From: an uncultured Prevotellaceae bacterium
GTDB lineage: Bacteria > Bacteroidota > Bacteroidia > Bacteroidales > Bacteroidaceae
Assembly (NCBI GenBank): GCA_947306605.1
Contig: CAMZHB010000032.1
Coordinates: 1-10,547, forward strand
Reading direction: 5' to 3'
Length of the DNA stretch: 10,547 nucleotides
Below, one piece after another: positions 5,929 through 10,547 of the stretch (positions are counted from its first letter, which is position 1; every line of letters begins with the position of its first letter). The notes beneath the pieces are model-generated. The model saw nothing but the letters and a program-made list of their open reading frames with translations. It ran no database searches and was not told the origin of the DNA. The position numbers were made by a program, and so were the translations under genes.

Positions 5929-7197
5929 ATGAAACAAGCTACCAAATGCGTACAATGCGGATGGAAGCCCAAGAACGGCGAACCCCGCGTGCTCCCCATC
6001 TACCAGAGCACCACTTTCAAGTATGACGACAGTGACAAAATGGCCGACCTGTTCGACCTCAAGGACAACGGCTATTTCTATACCCGTCTGGCCAACCCCA
6101 CCAACGACAGCGTGGCCAGCAAAATAGCCGAACTCGAAGGCGGCGTGGGTGCCGTGCTCACCTCCAGCGGACAAGCCGCATCGCTTTTCGCCGTGCTCAA
6201 CATTGCCGGCGCAGGCGACCACATCATCTGCTCACAGACCGTCTACGGAGGCACATTCAACCTCTACGGCACTCCACTGCCCAAACTGGGCATCGAATGC
6301 ACCTTCATCGACCAAAATGCCGACGACACCGAGATTGAAGCCGCCATCCGGCCAAACACCAAGTGCATCTTCGGCGAAACGCTGAGCAACCCCGGCGTAC
6401 AGGTGTTCGATATCGAGCGCTTCGCCCGTCTGGCCCACAAGCACGGCTTGCCCCTCATCATCGATAACACCTTCGCCACACCCATCAACTGCCGTCCGAT
6501 CGAGTGGGGCGCAGACATCGTGATTCACTCCACCACCAAATACATGGACGGACACGCCCTGACCGTGGGCGGCGTCGTGGTGGACAGCGGCAACTTCGAC
6601 TGGGACGCCCATGCCGACCGTTTCCCCGGACTGACCACGCCCGACGAGAGTTACCACGGGCTGACCTACACCAAACAGTTCGGACGCATGGCCTACACCA
6701 CCAAGCTTGTGGCCCAGCTCATGCGCGACCTCGGCAGCATCCCCTCGCCCATGAACGCCTTCCTGCTCAATGTAGGTCTCGAAACACTTCATCTGCGTAT
6801 GCCGCAGCACTGCCGCAATGCCCAGGCCGTAGCCGGATTCCTGCAGAAGCATCCCCGCGTGGCTTGGGTGAACTATCCCGGACTGCCCGAAGACAAAAAC
6901 TATGAACTGGCCCAGAAATACATGCCCGGCGGCACCTGCGGAGTCATGGCCTTCGGCTTAAAGGGCACGCGCGACGACGCCGTGGCCTTCATGGACCGCT
7001 TGCGTCTTATCGCCATCGTCACTCACGTGGCCGACGCCCGTTCCTGCATCCTTCACCCCGCTAGTCACACCCACCGCCAGCTCACCGACGAACAGTTGCG
7101 CCAGGCCGGCATCGCACCCGACCTCATGCGCCTCAGCGTGGGCATCGAAGACGTGGACGACATCCTCGACGACATCCGTCAGGCTCTCGAAGGGTAA
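5929..7197 (+). CDS. metY: O-acetylhomoserine sulfhydrylase (aminocarboxypropyltransferase)
   Basis: This is a 422-residue PLP enzyme of the Cys/Met metabolism family, normal length for MetY. It converts O-acetyl-L-homoserine and sulfide to L-homocysteine in direct-sulfhydrylation methionine synthesis, in the cytoplasm. The evidence is NGEPRVLPIYQSTTF at 16-30, YFYTRLANPT at 49-58 (Tyr/Arg that contact PLP phosphate in the neighbouring subunit), SSGQAAS at 79-85, QTVYGGT at 103-109 with the PLP-stacking Tyr106, IDNTFATP at 178-185 with Asp179, and HSTTKYMDGH at 200-209 with the Schiff-base Lys204. The C-terminus reads ADARSCILHPASHTHRQL and LSVGIED, as in this subgroup. A cystathionine gamma-synthase is less likely because of the long MetY-type insertions. 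It has its own promoter and structured leader and is followed 6 nt later by a DUF2461 gene. Confidence 0.93.
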   Translation: MKQATKCVQCGWKPKNGEPRVLPIYQSTTFKYDDSDKMADLFDLKDNGYFYTRLANPTNDSVASKIAELEGGVGAVLTSSGQAASLFAVLNIAGAGDHIICSQTVYGGTFNLYGTPLPKLGIECTFIDQNADDTEIEAAIRPNTKCIFGETLSNPGVQVFDIERFARLAHKHGLPLIIDNTFATPINCRPIEWGADIVIHSTTKYMDGHALTVGGVVVDSGNFDWDAHADRFPGLTTPDESYHGLTYTKQFGRMAYTTKLVAQLMRDLGSIPSPMNAFLLNVGLETLHLRMPQHCRNAQAVAGFLQKHPRVAWVNYPGLPEDKNYELAQKYMPGGTCGVMAFGLKGTRDDAVAFMDRLRLIAIVTHVADARSCILHPASHTHRQLTDEQLRQAGIAPDLMRLSVGIEDVDDILDDIRQALEG

Positions 7198-7203
7198 ACG
7201 GCA

Positions 7204-7914
7204 ATGGACGCCAAGCGCATTTTCAAGTTTCTCGGGGAACTGACACGTCACAACGACCGCGTGTGGTTCAAGGCCCACAAGGAGGAATACCTGGCCTGCC
7301 GTGCCAACTTTGAAGCCAGCATCCAGCAGTTCATCGGCCGGTTGGGTACGTTCGACCCCTCCGTGGCTTCAATCACTGCCGCCGACTGCATCTACCGTCC
7401 CCAGCGCGACATCCGCTTTTCGACGGACAAGTCGCCCTACAAGCGCCACATCTCTGCCTTCGTCTGCGAGCGCGGCCGCAAGAGCATCCGCGGCGGTTAC
7501 TACATTCACCTCGAGTGTGGCCACAGCCTTGTGGCCATCGGCACGCCCTGGCTGCCCACCAACATTCTGACGGCGTGTCGGCAGGACATCCTGGGGCGTC
7601 CCGAAGAGTGGCGCGACGCCGTGGAAAGTTCGAAATTCCTGAAATACTTCGGCCGGCCGGGCGGTGCCGCCGGTGACTTCGAAAGCATGGACGAGAAGGG
7701 CTTCGGAATCAGTTATTTGAAAACTGCACCCAAAGGCTTCGACCGCGACAGCGACATGTTGCCTTACCTACGCATGAAGGACTACGTGGTGTGGCAGCGC
7801 GTGGACGACGCTTCCTTCGACGGCGACGGTTGGATGGACCACGCGGAGGAGCTCTGCCGAACGGCGCAACCCATGATGGCGTTCATTAACGACGTCATCG
7901 CCGACTACGACTGA
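7204..7914 (+). CDS. DUF2461 family protein of unknown function
   Basis: This 236-residue, apparently cytosolic protein has no signal peptide or membrane segment. It matches the DUF2461 (TIGR02453) pattern along its length. FLGELTRHNDRVWFKAHKEEY (9-29) corresponds to the family's 'FL.eL..NNdr.WF..hK..Y' start. DCIYRPQRDIRFSTDKSPYK (61-80) is the diagnostic block, followed by GGYYIHLE (97-104), and LKTAPKGFDRDSD in the C-terminal half corresponds to the family's 'PkG...d'. No enzymatic activity is established for this family that I can name. The ATG is only 6 nt after the metY stop and a strong terminator follows 4 nt after its own stop, so it is co-transcribed with metY. A functional link to methionine or sulfur metabolism is inference from position only. 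Confidence 0.87.
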   Translation: MDAKRIFKFLGELTRHNDRVWFKAHKEEYLACRANFEASIQQFIGRLGTFDPSVASITAADCIYRPQRDIRFSTDKSPYKRHISAFVCERGRKSIRGGYYIHLECGHSLVAIGTPWLPTNILTACRQDILGRPEEWRDAVESSKFLKYFGRPGGAAGDFESMDEKGFGISYLKTAPKGFDRDSDMLPYLRMKDYVVWQRVDDASFDGDGWMDHAEELCRTAQPMMAFINDVIADYD

Positions 7915-7917
7915 ACT

Positions 7918-7946
7918 AAAAAACGCCCCGTTTTCGGGGCGTTTTT
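7918..7946 (+). terminator. Strong intrinsic terminator after the metY-DUF2461 operon
   Basis: AAAACGCCCCG, loop TTTT, CGGGGCGTTTT: the GC-rich stem (ACGCCCCG with CGGGGCGT) is extended by A-T pairs and followed by a T-run. It begins 4 nt after the DUF2461 stop codon. The A-run on its left side makes it symmetrical, so it could also work in the other direction. Confidence 0.93.
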
Positions 7947-7986
7947 GTCAAAAGTTTTAACCAAGTTTACCCGATTTGCAATTCAC

Positions 7987-8018
7987 TGATTTCCGACAGG
8001 TCTTAGAATCGGAAATTA
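7987..8018. repeat. Inverted repeat ATTTCCGA/TCGGAAAT
   Basis: Eight perfect pairs (7989-7996 with 8009-8016), extended by one wobble and one A-T pair, enclose a 12-nt loop. The right arm overlaps the base of the next hairpin (8013-8058), so the two cannot form together. There is no T-run after it. Confidence 0.6.
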
Positions 8019-8058
8019 GAAGCGGCGTTTCTGACTTTTGAGACGCCGTTTCTAATTT
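8013..8058. repeat. Long 19-bp hairpin built from two inverted ACGCCG-family repeats
   Basis: AAATTAGAAGCGGCGTTTC (8013-8031) can pair along its full length with GAGACGCCGTTTCTAATTT (8040-8058). That is 19 pairs, two of them G-U on the plus-strand transcript, with an 8-nt loop. It is followed by TT and then another AAAACGCCGC motif. The element resembles a pair of inverted copies of the motif found at 4612-4625. No promoter I recognise would transcribe it, other than read-through past 7946. Confidence 0.7.
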
Positions 8059-8060
8059 TT

Positions 8061-8137
8061 AAAACGCCGCTTTTGGGCACCGAAGTGCGGCCTAAATTTC
8101 CTTTTTTTCAAAATATTCTCATAAAACGCCGGCTTTT
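8061..8137. repeat. Two further ACGCCG-core motifs
   Basis: AAAACGCCGCTTTT (8061-8074) and AAAACGCCGGCTTTT (8123-8137) are near-identical 14-15-nt motifs 62 nt apart. They belong to the same short intergenic family as those at 4612-4757. Confidence 0.55.
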
Positions 8138-8332
8138 CCGGAAGTGTCTGCCGCCGCAAGAAAAACTGGCCGGAGGCCGTGTTGCCGGGAAGGAGGCCAA
8201 ATAGGCAAAAACTGCATCCGGAACTGCCATTTTCGCGCGCGTACGACGGAACACTCCCCCTATTGAATAAAAAAATAGTGCTAACGGCACAAAAAGCTGC
8301 ATAAATTGGCGGTTCGTCTCCAACAATTTTAG

Positions 8333-8340
8333 TAATTTTG
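8333..8340 (+). promoter_or_regulatory. Bacteroidetes -7 promoter element for mutAB
   Basis: TAATTTTG is a perfect TAnnTTTG match. Initiation near 8347 would give a leader of about 41 nt, AT-rich and without a Shine-Dalgarno, as is usual in the phylum. The -33 region is weak; the nearest TTG, at 8306-8308, is too far upstream. Confidence 0.6.
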
Positions 8341-8387
8341 GGGTCGTTTGAACGAATCTTTCGGACACATCTATTTTTAATCACAAT

Positions 8388-10244
8388 ATGGAAAATAAAA
8401 AGGAAAGACTTTTTTCTGAATTCGCTCCCGTGAGCCGCCAGGAATGGTTGGACAAAATCATGGTGGACCTCAAGGGGGCCGACTTCAACAAGAAGTTAGT
8501 GTGGCGCACGAGCGAAGGTTTCTCCGTGCAGCCGTTCTACCTGAGGGAAGACATCGAAAACTTCCCGACGACCACCGCCCTGCCGGGCCGTTATCCCTTC
8601 GTGCGCGGCAACAAGGTGAATGACAACAACTGGTATGTTCGCCAGAACGTGAAGTGCGGCGACGCCAAGGAGACCAACAAAAAGTTGCTCGACCTGCTGG
8701 GCCGCGGTGTAGACTCTCTCGGCCTGTGTATCTGCAAGGACAACGTCAATGCAGCCTATCTGGATGCCCTGCTCGACGGCGTGTATCCCGAAGCCATCGA
8801 ACTGAACTTCAAGAGCTGCCCCAGCGTGGCTGTGGAACTCGCCAAAGAAGTGACGGCATGGTACGGCCGCAAGGGCGTAAACAAAGAAAACGTGCACGGC
8901 AGCATCGAGTTCGACCCGATGGCCAAGATGCTCGTCAAGGGCAAAGACCTCAGCGACCGCCTCGCCGACCTCAAGACGCTCGTCGAGACCGTGAAGGACT
9001 TCCCCTGCATCACCTGCGTCACCGTCAGCTCGCTCGAACTGCAGAACGCCGGTGCCTTCTGCTACCAGGAAGGCGGCTACGCCCTGGCCTGGGGTAACGA
9101 ATACCTGAACCTCCTGACCGAAGCCGGCGTGCCCGCCCGTGAGGCCGCCCGCCGCATCCGCTTCAGCATGGCCGCCGGAGGCAACTACTTCATGGAAATT
9201 GCCAAATTCCGCGCCTTCCGCATGCTGTGGGCCAAAATCGTACGCGAATACGACGTGCCCGAAGAGGAGTGCTACACCTACATCATGGCCACCACGGCCG
9301 AATACAACAAGACACTGTTCGACAGCTACGTGAACTTGCTCCGCACACAGACCGAAGCCATGAGTTCCGCCCTGGCCGGCGTGGAAAGCCTCGTGGTTAC
9401 CGAATTCGACACACCTTACGAAGACCCGACGGAATTCAGCGAGCGCATCGCCCGCAACCAGCAGCTCATGCTGAAGGAAGAAAACCACTTCTCGAAAATC
9501 GTGGACGTGGCAGCCGGTTCTTACTACATCGAAGAACTCACCACCAGCCTCGCCGCCGAGATGTGGAAACTCTTCCTCGCCGTTGAGCAGGAAGGCGGAT
9601 TCCTCGCCGCCGTCAAAGCCGGCACCGTGCAGAACGCCGTGAACGCCACCAACGACGACCGTCACAAAAAAGCCGCCCAGCGCCGCGAATTCATGCTCGG
9701 CACCAACCAGTTCCCCAACTTTACCGAAGTGAGCGACGGCAAGCAGCCCGTGCAAAAATGCTGCGGCTGCGGTTGTCACAAAGAAGAGCCCGCGTTTGCC
9801 ACACTGAACCAAACACGCCTCTCCAGTGAATTCGAAGACCTGCGCCTGGCCACCGAACGTGCCGCCAAGCGTCCCGTAGCCTTCATGCTCACCATTGGCG
9901 ACCTCAAGTGGCGTCAGGCCCGTGCCCAGTTCAGCTGCAACTTCCTTGCCTCTGCCGGCTACCAAGTCATCGACAACCTCGGCTTCAAGACCGTGGAAGA
10001 AGGTGTCGAAGCAGCCATGAAAGCAGGAGCCGACATCGTGGTGCTCTGCTCAAGCGACGACGAATACGCCCAGTATGCCGTGCCCGCCTTCCAGGCTCTC
10101 GCAGGCCGCGCCCTATTCATCGTGGCCGGTGCCCCCGCCTGCACGGAAGAACTGCAGGCCGCCGGCATCGAATATTTCATCCACGTGCGCGTCAACCAAT
10201 TGGATACGCTCAAAGAGTTAAACGCTAAATTGGGAATCAAATGA
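8388..10244 (+). CDS. mutA: Methylmalonyl-CoA mutase small (beta) subunit
   Basis: This 618-residue protein is the non-catalytic subunit of heterodimeric methylmalonyl-CoA mutase, which interconverts succinyl-CoA and (R)-methylmalonyl-CoA with adenosylcobalamin bound by the large subunit; in Bacteroidetes this feeds propionate formation. The N-terminal FAPVSRQEWLDKIMVDLKG and a TIM-barrel part (about 40-440, including RIRFSMAAGGNYFMEIAKFRA and VVTEFDTPYEDP) match the family. The C-terminal B12-domain-like part (about 490-618) starts with FMLTIGDLKWRQARAQF. It lacks the cobalamin-ligand DxHxxG motif, as small subunits do. The linker carries a dense Cys cluster, C458-C-G-C-G-C-H464, worth noting. 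Its TGA overlaps the mutB ATG (ATGA), indicating translational coupling. The length and start fit the family. Confidence 0.93.
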   Translation: MENKKERLFSEFAPVSRQEWLDKIMVDLKGADFNKKLVWRTSEGFSVQPFYLREDIENFPTTTALPGRYPFVRGNKVNDNNWYVRQNVKCGDAKETNKKLLDLLGRGVDSLGLCICKDNVNAAYLDALLDGVYPEAIELNFKSCPSVAVELAKEVTAWYGRKGVNKENVHGSIEFDPMAKMLVKGKDLSDRLADLKTLVETVKDFPCITCVTVSSLELQNAGAFCYQEGGYALAWGNEYLNLLTEAGVPAREAARRIRFSMAAGGNYFMEIAKFRAFRMLWAKIVREYDVPEEECYTYIMATTAEYNKTLFDSYVNLLRTQTEAMSSALAGVESLVVTEFDTPYEDPTEFSERIARNQQLMLKEENHFSKIVDVAAGSYYIEELTTSLAAEMWKLFLAVEQEGGFLAAVKAGTVQNAVNATNDDRHKKAAQRREFMLGTNQFPNFTEVSDGKQPVQKCCGCGCHKEEPAFATLNQTRLSSEFEDLRLATERAAKRPVAFMLTIGDLKWRQARAQFSCNFLASAGYQVIDNLGFKTVEEGVEAAMKAGADIVVLCSSDDEYAQYAVPAFQALAGRALFIVAGAPACTEELQAAGIEYFIHVRVNQLDTLKELNAKLGIK

Positions 10245-10547
10245 GAAAGAATTTCGAACACATAGACATCAACGCCGTGCCGGCTCAGCCGAACGGCCAA
10301 CAGTGGCAGAAAGACCAACACATCACTGCCGACTGGCGCACGCCGGAACAAATCAACATCCAGCCTGTCTACACCAAGGAAGACATGGAGAACATGGAAC
10401 ACCTCGACTACGCCGCCGGTCTGCCTCCCTTCCTCCGTGGCCCGTACTCCATGATGTACCCCTTCCGCCCGTGGACCATCCGCCAGTATGCCGGATTCTC
10501 CACGGCTGAGGAGTCGAATGCCTTCTATCGCCGTAACCTGGCTTCCG
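10241..10547 (+). CDS. mutB: Methylmalonyl-CoA mutase large (alpha) subunit, 5' part only
   Basis: From the ATG at 10241, 102 codons are open to the window end. The N-terminal extension is followed by the large-subunit signature: INIQPVYTKEDM, LPPFLRGPYSMMYPFRPWTIRQYAGFST and AEESNAFYRRNLAS (about 39-102). The RGPY...MY.FRPWTIRQYAGFSTAEESN block lines the acyl-CoA tunnel in known mutases. The cobalamin-binding C-terminal domain lies beyond the window. The start overlaps the mutA stop by 4 nt, so the two subunits are translationally coupled and expected to be made in equal amounts. Confidence 0.94.
   Translation, partial: MRKNFEHIDINAVPAQPNGQQWQKDQHITADWRTPEQINIQPVYTKEDMENMEHLDYAAGLPPFLRGPYSMMYPFRPWTIRQYAGFSTAEESNAFYRRNLAS

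Larger units (their letters stand above)
7915..8387. other. Intergenic region between the DUF2461 gene and mutA
   Basis: There are 473 bases without a convincing gene. They hold the DUF2461 terminator (7918-7946), two mutually exclusive long hairpins (7987-8018 and 8013-8058), further ACGCCG-core motifs (8061-8074, 8123-8137), a GC-richer stretch at about 8140-8250 with nothing recognisable, and the mutA promoter (8333-8340). Minus-strand open frames at 8052-8384 and 8108-8368 match no family I know. Confidence 0.6.

Noticed and set aside
8052..8384. A 110-codon minus-strand frame upstream of mutA
   Set aside because: It runs antisense across the mutA promoter and the repeat motifs, with no domain and no recognisable promoter of its own.
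8496..9965. A 489-codon open frame on the minus strand, antisense to mutA
   Set aside because: The mutA frame is conserved end to end. The antisense translation is a Gly/His/Val-rich composition artefact with no domain.

Overview
The window looks like chromosomal DNA of a moderately GC-rich member of the Bacteroidales, most likely Prevotellaceae or a relative. The reasons are a Bacteroidetes-type lipoprotein and polysaccharide-export protein, Bacteroidetes -7 promoter elements (TAnnTTTG) in front of most transcription units, AT-rich leaders mostly without a Shine-Dalgarno sequence, and a methylmalonyl-CoA mutase mutA-mutB pair of the succinate-to-propionate pathway. No transposase, integrase, phage gene, CRISPR array, rRNA or tRNA was seen. 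The placement is inferred from gene content only.

Left half, minus strand: the window opens inside a Wza-like polysaccharide-export lipoprotein gene (1-474, 3' end outside the window), which has its own promoter. To its right, and transcribed towards it, is a compact three-gene operon (4460 to 803): a DusB-type tRNA-dihydrouridine synthase, a lipoprotein with the bleomycin-hydrolase/C1-peptidase fold but without the catalytic Cys and Asn, and a 552-residue APC-superfamily amino acid permease. The gaps are 6-7 nt. A promoter lies just before dus and a candidate terminator lies at 608-638.

Centre: a 647-bp divergent intergenic region (4461-5107) holds the dus promoter, several short ACGCCG-core repeats, and a GC-rich leader with three small hairpins in front of an RlpA-like gene.

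Right half, plus strand: an RlpA-like double-psi beta-barrel protein (5108-5833) with an unusual Cys-containing tail instead of a SPOR domain. Next comes metY, an O-acetylhomoserine sulfhydrylase gene (5929-7197), with its own promoter inside the end of the rlpA-like gene and a structured leader, followed 6 nt later by a DUF2461 gene (7204-7914) and a strong terminator (7918-7946). A 473-bp intergenic region with large hairpins and more ACGCCG repeats precedes mutA (8388-10244), which overlaps mutB (from 10241, cut by the window end) by ATGA.

Most genes are housekeeping or metabolic. The items most worth a second look are the apparently dead peptidase-fold lipoprotein between dus and the permease, the metY leader with a hairpin and possible pseudoknot, the hairpin-rich rlpA leader, and the family of short intergenic repeats shared by the three long non-coding gaps.
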